DNA from: Picocystis sp. L7
Taxonomy: Eukaryota; Chlorophyta; Picocystophyceae; Picocystales; Picocystaceae
Direction: 5' to 3'
Assembly (NCBI GenBank): GCA_020975725.1
Contig: QXJR01000028.1
Coordinates: 124,001 to 188,000 of the forward strand
Length of the DNA: 64,000 nt
Part shown: positions 1-8,951 of the stretch, piece after piece
Layout of the letters: every line of letters begins with the position of its first letter
Numbering within the stretch: the stretch's first letter is position 1
Notes under the pieces: generated by a model
What the model was told of the DNA's origin: nothing
Seen by the model: the letters and a program-made list of their open reading frames with translations, nothing else
Databases searched by the model: none
Position numbers and translations under genes: made by a program

Positions 1-2
1 CC

Positions 3-923
3 ATGGTCCATGCGGTGCAAGGATTCCGTGGGAAGATCGCAAGGGAAGGACAGGTGGGAGGAAGGAAGGGATGGAGGAGGGAGGAGAAGAGGAAGACGAG
101 GGCGTGGAAGACGAGATGTGCGCCCAGGGACGACGACGTGCTTCCAGAGAGCCTGGAAGGCGCCGTCCAACAGGCGGCCGAAGCCGTCGGCACGGCCGTG
201 CGGGCGGGTGGTGGACGCGCCACGGCCGAGATCCTGCTTCCCGAGCTCTGGGATCCGATCTCTGGAGCGCTGATGGCCGACGAAGGGGACCAGCAAAAGT
301 TCTGGGAGATCACGAGGTACTTCGCGGAACTGCTCGTTCGCGAACTCGACGTGCGTGCCAAGGTGTTGTATCCGGACATGGGATGTGCAGCCATGCTCAA
401 GAACGCATGGCCAGACGCAGGATTCGAGATCGGATGCTTGGCCGATCGGACGCCCGTCCAAGACACGGACGAACTCGTCCTCATCGCTGCGCCGGATCCA
501 CAAGGATTGGAAGACGCCAAGAGGATCACCCAACTGGCCGGTGCGGTGCCGGTGGTCCTGTTCAATCCGCGCCTGGTGAGCGGCGACGTCGGGATCGGAT
601 TGAACGTGAGGCGCATGCGTGAGCAGTTTTTGAAGACCTTCGTGATGGCCTACTCGTTGCGTCCGATCGGTGCCGGATCGGTGTTTCGCAAGTATCCTGG
701 CAATTGGCAAGTCTTCGTGGAAGAACAAGACACGCCAGGAAGGTATCGCAAAGTGTACGATTCGACCATCCGACCGCAAGGAGAGAGGTTGGATGCGATC
801 CTCGAAGAAGCCTTGGAAACCGCCGAACCAGGCGATCCGGACGGTGGGGGTCCTTCCTTCTTGAACAACGTCGGCAGGACCCTCGCGTCCATGCAGCGTT
901 TCATGCGCAGCTTGAGCCAGTAG
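3..923 (+). CDS. DUF1995 plastid protein (LPA3-like), start uncertain
   Basis: The domain begins near residue 48 with VLPESLEGAVQQAAEA and ends with the family signature RPIGAGSVFRKYPGNWQVF at about residues 219-237. DUF1995 proteins are plastid and cyanobacterial; Arabidopsis LPA3 assists photosystem II assembly (family knowledge), so a plastid assembly role is inferred. The first ~45 residues are Arg/Lys/Gly-rich and could be a transit peptide, but the ATG lies 2 bp from the window edge. A 5' exon outside the window is possible, because AGGTGGGAG near base 50 resembles a splice donor. An AATAAA signal follows at 955-960, about 32 bp after the stop. The gene converges on Psb27. Confidence 0.8.
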   Translation: MVHAVQGFRGKIAREGQVGGRKGWRREEKRKTRAWKTRCAPRDDDVLPESLEGAVQQAAEAVGTAVRAGGGRATAEILLPELWDPISGALMADEGDQQKFWEITRYFAELLVRELDVRAKVLYPDMGCAAMLKNAWPDAGFEIGCLADRTPVQDTDELVLIAAPDPQGLEDAKRITQLAGAVPVVLFNPRLVSGDVGIGLNVRRMREQFLKTFVMAYSLRPIGAGSVFRKYPGNWQVFVEEQDTPGRYRKVYDSTIRPQGERLDAILEEALETAEPGDPDGGGPSFLNNVGRTLASMQRFMRSLSQ

Positions 924-954
924 TTGGTGGGGTCGACGTCCTCCTCGTGGAATC

Positions 955-960
955 AATAAA
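955..960 (+). terminator. AATAAA poly(A) signal of the DUF1995 gene
   Basis: A canonical AATAAA lies 32 bp after the DUF1995 stop, in the 129 bp convergent gap before Psb27. Confidence 0.6.
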
Positions 961-1052
961 GCGACGGGGTAGGTACGACGCGCGCAGTTTCATTACGCGC
1001 ATGCGCCTTGTTGAAACCAAAACTTTCCTCGGTCGATCGGATCCTCCGTCCA

Positions 1053-1565
1053 TCAGCGTCCACGTGCCAATGCGTTTTCCGCGGTGTTGATTTCCACGAG
1101 GACGCGTTCCAAGCGCTTCTTCGGGATGGGCGCTTTGGTGCCGAAGTTGTTGTAATGTCCGGCGATGGCGTTCAAGGCCGTGTACATGTTGCTGTAGGAT
1201 TGCTTTCCGGCTACGGAAGGATCCCTACGGTACTTGGCCACCCATTGCGCCGTCTCCTTGCGAAGCGTGGCGATCTTCTCCTCACGCGTCGGGTCCCCTT
1301 TCTCCAGCGCCAGCGTCTCTTTCACGCTGTCCAGCACCGCCTGCGTCTCCGTCTGGTAGACCTCTTCCTTCGGCGGTCCGAAGATCCCCGCACGTGCGGG
1401 TTTTGCGCCCACGACCATCGCCGCAGCCGAGAGCATCGCGGCGGCATCCCTTCGGGACACCGTGGTGGGCGGTGGGACCGTCTTCGTCCCCTTTTCGCAC
1501 GCCCTTGCGACCTGGACGCGCCTGGACGTCGCCACGGGTGTCGTGCGGACCTGCATGACCTTCAT
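1053..1565 (-). CDS. psb27: Photosystem II assembly factor Psb27, lumenal
   Basis: The protein has 170 aa. Residues ~1-60 form a bipartite targeting signal: a basic transit region, then SRRDAAAMLSAAAM with a twin arginine and an ARA cleavage site before GIFG, which points to Tat import into the thylakoid lumen. The mature part carries the Psb27 pattern: Y..ET.AVLDSVKETL, a charged helix, WVAKYRRDPSV, SYSNMYTALNAIAGHYN and PKKRLERVL. Psb27 binds CP43 and unassembled or damaged PSII during assembly and repair (family knowledge). The ATG at 1565 gives a normal length. The gene is divergent from the G-patch gene. Confidence 0.93.
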   Translation of the reverse strand: MKVMQVRTTPVATSRRVQVARACEKGTKTVPPPTTVSRRDAAAMLSAAAMVVGAKPARAGIFGPPKEEVYQTETQAVLDSVKETLALEKGDPTREEKIATLRKETAQWVAKYRRDPSVAGKQSYSNMYTALNAIAGHYNNFGTKAPIPKKRLERVLVEINTAENALARGR

Positions 1566-2050
1566 CTCCCACGTGGGATCGGCTGGTTGCGCTTCGGCGG
1601 ACGCACGTCAGCGGCACCACACCACACGGTCTCTGAGCGTTGCTTGGATCGATTGGAAGGACGTGATCTTCCCTCTCCATGGCACCTCGTTCCGGGACGA
1701 CCTGATCCGGACCCCCCCCCCCCACCACCCGCGAAGGATATCCCCCTTTCACGCAGAGGAATCGTAGGGGATGATTAGGACGTCCTCTGCGGGAAGAGGG
1801 GAGAAAAAGGGGGATCGATGGGATCCTCTGCGGGGTGAGCTCTCCTGTTCCCACCCGAAAGGGGACCGTTTCCTTCGGACGGGTTCCGGTTCCCTCGCGA
1901 TCGCAGAGGAACGCCCGCCCGACGTGGACGGGGGAGGTCCCGACCCTCCTCCCTCCCCCCCCCCCGGGTTAACCCGATCGTAAACTCGAGGGAAGGGGTC
2001 CTGGACCTTCCCATCCAGCTTCATTCGAACGACCGACGCCTCGGACGGTG
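1566..2050. promoter_or_regulatory. Divergent promoter region, Psb27 / G-patch gene
   Basis: No convincing gene is present. The gap holds two long C-tracts (about 1711 and 1955), a perfect GGGTTAACCC palindrome at 1966-1975, and four copies of CCTCTGC or its complement GCAGAGG near 1745, 1783, 1826 and 1905. The repeats point to shared regulation, but no factor can be named. Confidence 0.5.
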
Positions 2051-3343
2051 ATGGACATCCGCGGCTTTCTGTCGACCCTGGAAGGCGCGGAGGCGTCCGT
2101 TCCGATGGAAACGGAGGGTGGGAAGAGAGAAGGGGAGGTCGTGGACGAATGGAGCGGGGAAGGGGATCCAGAAGAGAGCACCTCGGAAGAGAGCGGAGGG
2201 GTGAGCGCGACCAGCAGTGATGGCGAATGGAGCGACCTTGCACGTGATTTCATGGACAATCTCGAAGCGCAAGGGGAGGAGATGGTGGTGCTGAAAATGG
2301 CCGAACAGACGCCCGTGGAAGAACGAGGAAGAGAAGAACCCTTCGACGGCGAAGATGGCGAGTCCGACTCCACCGACACCTCGGTGGACACCACCAACGC
2401 AGTGGAACGGTTCGAAAGAGACGTGAGGGTGTCGCTGCGGACCCAATGGCCCGTGCACAACGGAAGAGAAGCAGGTGACTACGGAAGCGGAGACAGGAGG
2501 CAAGGTGCCAACGTTTCCAGCAAGGGAAAGAAGAAACTGCTCCCGGGAGAGAAGAAAGCCTTGCGCCGAGAGAAAATCAAGGCCAAGAGAAGCGAAAGGG
2601 AAAAAAACAGAGGATTCGACCTCACCATCATCAACACGCAGCTGGAAGAATTCGTCAATTCGGGAGGAGACCTCTGGGCCCTCCCGCCCGTCAAGAAGAA
2701 AGACCATCACCGCGTGGCCCAGCTAGCTGCCGTATATGGTCTGAATTGCACGCGCTCCGGTGGAGGGAAGAAAAGCGTCCCAACGCTCAGACCCACGGGC
2801 AGGACTTCACTTCCCACGGGCAAGAATCTGGAGCGTCTGAAGGAACTGCTCGGTACCCACGCCGAGGATTCCTCGCCCAAAACCAGTTCGGCGTTCACCA
2901 GCAGGCAAATTTCCATTCCCGGAGCAAGCAGAATCCGTCAAGCAGAGTCGGGTCTCTCCCTCTCTCCCGGATCAGATGCAGGGTTCGTTCGTCGCTCTGG
3001 CCAGAGAAAGTCACGCAGGAGGGATGCGGCGACATCGTTGCCCACGGAACCGCTCTCCAGATCGTTTGTATCGACAGGAACGGTGGAGGTGGAGCGGCTG
3101 GAAGCGATGTTCCGAGACACACACATGAACAGTACATCCACATCCTCGCTCCAGCGAGGCACAAGCGTAGTAGGCTTTGCCAGTTTTGAGAGTCACACAA
3201 CCGGATTCGGATCCCGTATGCTGGAGAAGATGGGATTCAGGGGTGCGGGTCATGGCATTGGGCGTGAAGCACAAGGTCGTGCATCTCCGCTATCGGTTCA
3301 GATGCGGGAGAAGCGCGTGGGATTGGGCGCAGAGCTGCCTTGA
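2051..3343 (+). CDS. R3H and G-patch protein (SQS1/Pfa1-like Prp43 cofactor)
   Basis: The protein has 430 aa. The acidic N-terminal half is low complexity and includes Lys/Arg-rich stretches near residues 160-190. An R3H domain at ~190-265 has the pattern F.NSGGDLWALPPV, DHHRVAQLAAVYGLN and a trailing K.VPTLRPTGRT. A G-patch closes the C-terminus (MLEKMGFRGAGHGIG through VGLG). This R3H + G-patch order matches yeast Sqs1/Pfa1, which stimulates the helicase Prp43 in splicing and ribosome assembly (family knowledge), so a nuclear or nucleolar role is inferred. The ATG at 2051 is preferred over the GTG one codon earlier. Confidence 0.85.
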   Translation: MDIRGFLSTLEGAEASVPMETEGGKREGEVVDEWSGEGDPEESTSEESGGVSATSSDGEWSDLARDFMDNLEAQGEEMVVLKMAEQTPVEERGREEPFDGEDGESDSTDTSVDTTNAVERFERDVRVSLRTQWPVHNGREAGDYGSGDRRQGANVSSKGKKKLLPGEKKALRREKIKAKRSEREKNRGFDLTIINTQLEEFVNSGGDLWALPPVKKKDHHRVAQLAAVYGLNCTRSGGGKKSVPTLRPTGRTSLPTGKNLERLKELLGTHAEDSSPKTSSAFTSRQISIPGASRIRQAESGLSLSPGSDAGFVRRSGQRKSRRRDAATSLPTEPLSRSFVSTGTVEVERLEAMFRDTHMNSTSTSSLQRGTSVVGFASFESHTTGFGSRMLEKMGFRGAGHGIGREAQGRASPLSVQMREKRVGLGAELP

Positions 3344-3543
3344 CCGTGTCGCATTCACTTGGTCTGTCAATGTACATTACCGTCCGAATTCTCGGTTTCG
3401 TCCCTTTCGCTTCCCGATGAAAGAGGATCCGGAGTCCTTTGGGAAAGGAAACGATCTCGGGTCTGACCCGACCGTCCACACCTGTCGAACCGACGAACGC
3501 ACATTGGTGGCGGTCGCGAAGGCGCGTCGCACTTCGCAGCGCG

Positions 3544-4602
3544 ATGGCGGCGTTGCGCCGTGCTTGGAAGACGTACTCGTCACTTTCCAAGGCGCGTCTC
3601 AGTGCGTTGGTGGCGTCCACCTCCACAGCAGGATTCGTGCTGGGCAGCGGGGAGGAGGTGGACGTACCGAAGCTGGGATGGACCACGCTGGGCACGATGG
3701 GCGCAGCTTGTGCGGCCAATGCGACCAACCAGCTGATGGAGGTCACGCACGATGCACGTATGAACCGCACCAAGGCCAGACCCTTGCCTTCTGGTCGTCT
3801 TCGGGGTCCCCAGGCGGTGGCATTCGCGTTGGCCTGTGGTGGACTCGGACTGGCCACCTTGCACTTCCAGACCAATGACCTCGCAGCTGGACTGGCAGCA
3901 GGGACCATCGCGTTGTACACAGTAGCTTACACGCCCATGAAACAGAGGCATGCTGTCAACACTTGGATTGGAGCAGTGGTTGGCGCGCTGCCGCCACTCA
4001 TTGGATGGGCGGCAGCACAGGGGCAGCTGGATCCGGGTGCAGGGGTGTTGGCTTTAGGCCTGTATTTCTGGCAGATTCCACACTTCATGGCGTTGGCATG
4101 GTTGTGCAAGGACGACTACGTGCGAGGAGGCTATCGGATGGTATCCCTGGCAGATGTTTCGGGCAAGAAAACTGCTGCCATTGCAATGAGGAATGCCCTA
4201 TACATGGCACCGCTTGGTTTTATGGCTGTCTCCACTGGAGTTGCAACAAATCCATTTGCTTATGAGTGCGTAGCTATGAGCGCAGCATTCGGACTGGTGG
4301 CTTCTAGCATGTTCAGGAATCCATCCTTGCAGCAAGCGAGGATACTCTTCCGTGCCAGCCTCGTTCATCTCCCGGTGTTTATGGGAGCATTGATGCTGCA
4401 TCGACGGCCGAATCCAGCGCTTTTGGCCCAGAACGAAGATCAAGAAAGAGAAGAGGACCAGGATGAAAGAAGAGCATCGAAAAAGTGGCGCCAGGAAGGA
4501 GGAGCACTGCCGTCCATGTCCAGGCCTCCCTTTCCCTTTTTGCCTATCCCGCCCATGCACTACCCCATCGGTGCAGAGTGCCAGAGTGACACCAAAGAAT
4601 AA
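3544..4602 (+). CDS. COX10: Protoheme IX farnesyltransferase, mitochondrial
   Basis: A UbiA-type prenyltransferase that makes heme O for cytochrome c oxidase in the inner mitochondrial membrane. The first Asp-rich loop reads NATNQLMEVTHDARMNRTKARPL, which is diagnostic. Later loops include YTPMKQRHAVNTWIGAVVGALPPLIGW and YFWQIPHFMALAW, with 7-9 hydrophobic segments. The chosen start, MAALRRAWKTYSSLSKARLS, gives 352 aa and a basic amphipathic presequence. The frame stays open upstream to 3439 without an ATG, and a CTGAC at about 3463 leaves room for a 5' exon I could not place. AATAAA overlaps the stop codon (4599-4604). Confidence 0.92.
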   Translation: MAALRRAWKTYSSLSKARLSALVASTSTAGFVLGSGEEVDVPKLGWTTLGTMGAACAANATNQLMEVTHDARMNRTKARPLPSGRLRGPQAVAFALACGGLGLATLHFQTNDLAAGLAAGTIALYTVAYTPMKQRHAVNTWIGAVVGALPPLIGWAAAQGQLDPGAGVLALGLYFWQIPHFMALAWLCKDDYVRGGYRMVSLADVSGKKTAAIAMRNALYMAPLGFMAVSTGVATNPFAYECVAMSAAFGLVASSMFRNPSLQQARILFRASLVHLPVFMGALMLHRRPNPALLAQNEDQEREEDQDERRASKKWRQEGGALPSMSRPPFPFLPIPPMHYPIGAECQSDTKE

Positions 4603-4604
4603 AC
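4599..4604 (+). terminator. AATAAA overlapping the COX10 stop codon
   Basis: The last sense codon GAA, the stop TAA and the next base spell AATAAA, so the poly(A) signal includes the stop. Confidence 0.6.
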
Positions 4605-4754
4605 ATCACGATCAAGCAAAAAAAAATCAAGGAAATAAAAGTGTACCCCTCTCTTTACAGCAAGTTTCTTTTTGGGTTTTGAGATTCTGAGCGTGCTTCG
4701 GCTAACCCAAATGTCACCCAAAGCCCTTGCACTTATCGATGACGACAGAGAGGA

Positions 4755-6239
4755 TCAAAAGCAGCCATCGATCCCACACACGTCTGAATAATCTTCTTGA
4801 GTGGCAGGAATAGACCACCTGCCCAGATGACTATGGTAGTTGATGGACCGCAACACCCCTTTCCCTTTCAGTGCGCCATCCGGAAAGTCCATGATGGTGA
4901 CTCCACCAGTCTCAATACGAAACAGGGAGATTGCGTCCGGTCCTAGGCCCAAGCAGTGGCACACAAAGGCTGCGTGGGTTGCTCCATGCCCTACCACCAG
5001 AACATTTTTCCCCTCGCCCTTGTCCAGCAGCTTCAAAGTTTCGTGCCACGCAGTTTTCGTCCTCTGCCAAAAATCATCCATGGATTCACCTCCCTCCGGC
5101 CACTCCTGACCCCGAACTGTGGCCATAGGCCTGCCTGCCCAATCTCCAAAGTCCAGGTCGGCAAGCTCGTCGTATTCCAATATTGGAGGGGTTTGATGGC
5201 CACCCAGTGGCTGTAGCAAGGCAATTTCTCTAGCAGTTTCAACCGCTCTGTACAAAGGCGAGCTCATTATGGTATCGATTTCAAGATCGAGCAGGAACTC
5301 TGCAGTCTTAACGGCATGAAGCCTCCCAAGCACATTGCATCGCTCGTCTTCCTTGCCCGCAATCAGGCCATCTTCGCTACGATCCGTACCACCATGGCGA
5401 ACAAAGACCAGCCTGGCTCTGGCTTTCCTGCCCGCTCCGGATCCAGCAAATGGTGGATCCGGCGACTGGTTGAGGCGGTCAAGAGTGACCCTGGTGCCCC
5501 CCTCATTGCTATCAGCACTGTTGTTGGCAGCGAAGTCGAGCACAGAAACGGCGGCGTTACTTTGCAGCATCCTTCTAAAGTAGTTTGGATCAAGGCCCAA
5601 TGCAGTGGCCAGCAGCGCCTGATTGACTGCATTGTGGGCCACCACTAGGCAGGAACGGTAGTCTTTGCTTTCATCAAGAACATCCTGCCATGCCAGAGAA
5701 GCCCTGTACCAGAGCTCTCGGACTGGATAATGTTCATCGATGCAGAAGTTGGCGGCGTCTTTCTGCCACTTGACAAACTCGTCTCCGAATGCGGCCTTCC
5801 CTTCCTCTTTGAGAAGGCCTTGGAAGGAGTACAAGTCCACTTCGCGCAACGAAGGCAAGATGTGTTTTGGCTGTTCTCTCTCTCCCCAAATGATGTCTGC
5901 CGTTTCCGAAGCTCGCTGGAGCGGACTGCAGAAGAGTGCATCGAACCGATCCTCTCGCAACATCTCGGAAGAGGTCTGTGCCTGTTCTTTTCCCTTCTTC
6001 GTGAGCTTCGCGAAATCGCTGCATCCTTGGATGCGTCCTTCCGCATTCCACGTGCTTTGTCCGTGTCGCACCAGGACCACGCGCCTCGGCGTCGACAGCG
6101 TCGGAAGCGGACAGGGAGGGAGGCTTTGGCGATCACCCAGGGACGTGAACTCGTCTTCTCCACGCCACTTCCATTCCTTTGCCGCGCGGCTGGTCGCATG
6201 CGCGCGTGCGACGCTGCAGTGGGTCAGGATTGGCGCCAT
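4755..6239 (-). CDS. Two-domain histidine phosphatase, 2-carboxy-D-arabinitol-1-phosphatase-like
   Basis: The protein has 494 aa and two RHG phosphatase domains. Domain 1 begins RRVVLVRHGQSTWN (catalytic His ~59), contains EIDLYSFQG-like and YPVRELW segments, and has LVVAHNAVNQALLAT. Domain 2 begins RLVFVRHGGTD and keeps VVGHGATHAAF. The tail HLGRWSIP...CGIDGCF closely matches plant CA1Pase, which destroys the Rubisco inhibitor 2-carboxyarabinitol 1-phosphate in the stroma (recalled homology). Residues 1-50 resemble a plastid transit peptide. In Arabidopsis CA1Pase, as I recall it, domain 2 has lost the RHG; here both domains look active. The ATG at 6239 is preferred over an upstream GTG. Substrate in this alga is unproven. 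Confidence 0.88.
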   Translation of the reverse strand: MAPILTHCSVARAHATSRAAKEWKWRGEDEFTSLGDRQSLPPCPLPTLSTPRRVVLVRHGQSTWNAEGRIQGCSDFAKLTKKGKEQAQTSSEMLREDRFDALFCSPLQRASETADIIWGEREQPKHILPSLREVDLYSFQGLLKEEGKAAFGDEFVKWQKDAANFCIDEHYPVRELWYRASLAWQDVLDESKDYRSCLVVAHNAVNQALLATALGLDPNYFRRMLQSNAAVSVLDFAANNSADSNEGGTRVTLDRLNQSPDPPFAGSGAGRKARARLVFVRHGGTDRSEDGLIAGKEDERCNVLGRLHAVKTAEFLLDLEIDTIMSSPLYRAVETAREIALLQPLGGHQTPPILEYDELADLDFGDWAGRPMATVRGQEWPEGGESMDDFWQRTKTAWHETLKLLDKGEGKNVLVVGHGATHAAFVCHCLGLGPDAISLFRIETGGVTIMDFPDGALKGKGVLRSINYHSHLGRWSIPATQEDYSDVCGIDGCF

Positions 6240-7013
6240 GGCCGACACGTCCTTTAGGAGAGTCCAACCTTCCCCTCATCCGAAACTCCACATCCTCTTC
6301 CCGGATGACCCTCCCCCTGCACACACTTGCACATGCACATACACGTGCACCCACGCATGCATGCTGGGATGGAACAACACCAACTCATCGAGTATCCATG
6401 AGTGGTTTTACCAATCATCCACACTGGAAACGATGGAAGGTGGATGAAGGGGTGGGTACTGAGAGCAGGAGAAGGAATGCCGATGGAATCGGAAGCAAGA
6501 GGGAGCTCGAACTTGCGAATGCTCATGAGATTTAAGACAAAATGCAGCATCAGTATCTCTAGATGTCACAATGACAACGAGTTTTGGTCTTCGTTTTCTG
6601 ACTGCTCACAATGACGCCAGCTCGAATGTAGTCGGTCAAGCAGAGAATAAAGGATGGTTCCCCACACAGCAATAAGCTGCTGAAACTACCCTCCACCGCC
6701 ATCACCAGTAATCGTCAGGGGTTGATCGTTGTACGTGTGCAAACGAGTTGCCTTTGCGTAAAAGGGGGTATCAGTGAAGGGAGAAAGTCCTCCTTTAGAT
6801 TTCCAGGCAAGAATGAATGTTCCTTCAACAGTCCCAGAAGCCTACCTCAAAACGAAGGCACTCATGCCTTGATGACAATCCACCGGCGTGCATTCAAGGG
6901 GCGATTGCTATGCTTGGCCATGGTGGGAAGATCGATTGCTCCAAGCGAACAAAGGTTGTTGAGGCAGTCCTAGGCCTAGCAGGACACGGAACCTTGTCCA
7001 TACGCGTGTCCTT
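6240..7013. other. Intergenic region with alternating TG/CA tract
   Basis: No supported gene. A low-complexity run rich in TGCACA/CACACG at about 6321-6362 creates spurious short ORFs. An AATAAA at about 6645 has no obvious + strand gene upstream. The zinc-finger gene ends at 7014. Confidence 0.4.
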
Positions 7014-8015
7014 TCATAGGTGAGCCTCCTGCGACATGTGTGCTGCGGAAGACGGTGATGCAAAAGCAAGCAAAGAACGATGGACCAGTGACAGTGATCT
7101 CTTCAATTCATCGATCTGAGCCAATTTTTCCGAAATCTGTGGCTCGGTAGCTGGGAGGTTGTGAGTTGCTTTCTGTAAGGTGTCTACCCAACCCCGTAGA
7201 GTTTCTGTCACCGCCTTGGTTTTCCTTTCTAGACCTGGCCTACGAAGATTCTCATCCGCCTGCAGTACTCCAAGCCCCAGCGAATGTGCATGCCCGTACA
7301 TGTACTGAATGATACCGGCATTTCCCGACTTCGACACGTAGGTCTTGAGATGCACAGGGCAGCCACATTTGAACGGCGGCCGTCCCCTTTTCTTCCCCGC
7401 CTCCATGTATCCTTCTAATTGTTCTGTGGGGCGTCCGTGGAACCTGCAGAAATAGTATCGATTTCTTCCAAGGCTTGAAGTACTCCTTTGAGACACAAGG
7501 CGTACCAAGAAAACTTCCACCAGTTTTTCGAGCAGCTGGTCGATATACACTCCGCTTCTCAGCAGGAGGGTTGCAATTCCATCTTCCAAGCTGACCACGA
7601 TGGCTACGCTCTCCAGCTCCTGCACCCAGTTGACGAGGTCTTCTCCGACGATGGTTGTATCGCTTTGGACCGGGCTAGGGAATAGGGTTTCGAAGAGTCC
7701 AATGTTTTCGGCCAGGAAGTCTGCCTTTTTGTCTGGACACTTTATGTTTTTCAAAAGAGCCACGAGCTGCTGGAAGTTCCCCACAGCAGGTGCAGGCACA
7801 CCGTGTCGTTTCATGGTCGGCAAGTCTCTCAGGATGGGATTTTGTCTCTTGTAATGCTTCCACCGGTCTTGTGCGGCACGGTATCCCAGCCCAAGCGCCT
7901 TTTGCAGGATGGAAACCACCGACACGAGCTTCAGCTCGTGGTCCACCACGAGCTCGCCGTCGGGCTCCCTTGGATCCAGGTCTTCCGCCGCCACTTCCAT
8001 TTCTCCGATCATCAT
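7014..8015 (-). CDS. Uncharacterised protein with C2H2-type WRKY-GCM1/FAR1-like zinc motif
   Basis: The protein has 333 aa and I do not recognise the family. Residues ~26-110 (ELKLVSVVSILQKALGLGY..A.DRWKHYK) form a compact helical domain. A putative zinc motif follows: C190, H193, then CGCP (C217, C219) and HAH (H242, H244), preceded by the basic AT-hook-like KKRGRPPFK. That spacing, with GCP and a terminal HxH, resembles the DNA-binding fold of FAR1/MULE transposases and WRKY-GCM1 proteins. The C-terminus is helical with heptad-like leucines. A DNA-binding regulator, perhaps of transposon origin, is inferred. No transposase catalytic core is visible. The ATG ATG at 8015 is used. Confidence 0.6.
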   Translation of the reverse strand: MMIGEMEVAAEDLDPREPDGELVVDHELKLVSVVSILQKALGLGYRAAQDRWKHYKRQNPILRDLPTMKRHGVPAPAVGNFQQLVALLKNIKCPDKKADFLAENIGLFETLFPSPVQSDTTIVGEDLVNWVQELESVAIVVSLEDGIATLLLRSGVYIDQLLEKLVEVFLVRLVSQRSTSSLGRNRYYFCRFHGRPTEQLEGYMEAGKKRGRPPFKCGCPVHLKTYVSKSGNAGIIQYMYGHAHSLGLGVLQADENLRRPGLERKTKAVTETLRGWVDTLQKATHNLPATEPQISEKLAQIDELKRSLSLVHRSLLAFASPSSAAHMSQEAHL

Positions 8016-8951
8016 CGTTTCCTTCTTGTTTCGATATCACACGAACGACGGGAACGCTTTGGTTTCAACGGCGTCGCACGCGCGGAAGGAGGCTTCGGAC
8101 GCGGCTGCGTCACCACCCTTTTTGGTGCCCGTTCCCTTTCGCCTCCTTTTCCCCACCCTTTCGAAAGGGGGTTCGGGAAGTTTCGAAAGGGAAATCATGC
8201 GGGTCTGATCGGGACCGAACGGGATGGCCTCCGAAACCGACACCCCGAGGGCAACGTCTCGGACGGGTCGGGTTAGGGTTTAGGGTGCGGGAGGGTGGCC
8301 TGCCTCGTCGAGTTGCGAGACAGCGGGATCGGCCTCCACGGTGGATGGGTGCTTGAGACGCGATCGGAACGCACCTTGGCGATGGCCATCGGAATGGTTC
8401 CTGCCTGGCGATCGAAGGGACGATGCAGGTGGCCTTGCGAGAGCCACCAAGTCGGTCCAGGATTGGGAAAGGGCAGCTACTGCTAGGACCACGGGGTCGG
8501 TTGGGAAACGGACGTCCAACGTCCATCGATGCTGGAGGAGCCTTGTCAACGCGTGGGGGATGCTTCGGGGGGTTTCCGAGGACGAGGTCCTTCCCCTTCG
8601 GACACGTGCGTCGGATGGATCCAATCCTGTCGTCGGAAGCGACCATGCGCCGTGTCGGCGCACCGTCCAATCCCCATCGCCCATATCCGTTCCTACAAGA
8701 ACGTCGGGTGGGTTCGGCTTCACGTGCATCCGATCTCCACCTTGTGCAAGGTACGGAACCGGTCCCCGAACCAGATCCTGGACGTCCGTTTCGTGACGTG
8801 TCGATCCACGAACCGACCCTCACCCCGGTCCGATCGGGTTCGGCGGTCCATTCGAACCCGAAGGAAACCCGGGATCGATCGAGGAATGTTGGGAAACCGA
8901 ACCGGATCCAACCGAACCGGTACGATCCGATGGAGATCAGTCCGACACGTG
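8016..8951. promoter_or_regulatory. Divergent upstream region with telo-box and CCTTTCGAAAGG
   Basis: Long overlapping ORFs on both strands show no protein-like character. Visible elements are CCCTTTCGAAAGGGG near 8157-8171 with a second TTTCGAAAGGG 20 bp on, the telomere-like TTAGGGTTTAGGG at 8273-8285, and a cluster of CGAACCG/GGTTCGG motifs at about 8810-8930. Confidence 0.45.

Noticed and set aside
6321-6362. TGCACA-rich tract as a satellite or CRISPR-like array
   Set aside because: It is a short imperfect dinucleotide-type run with no unit and spacer structure.
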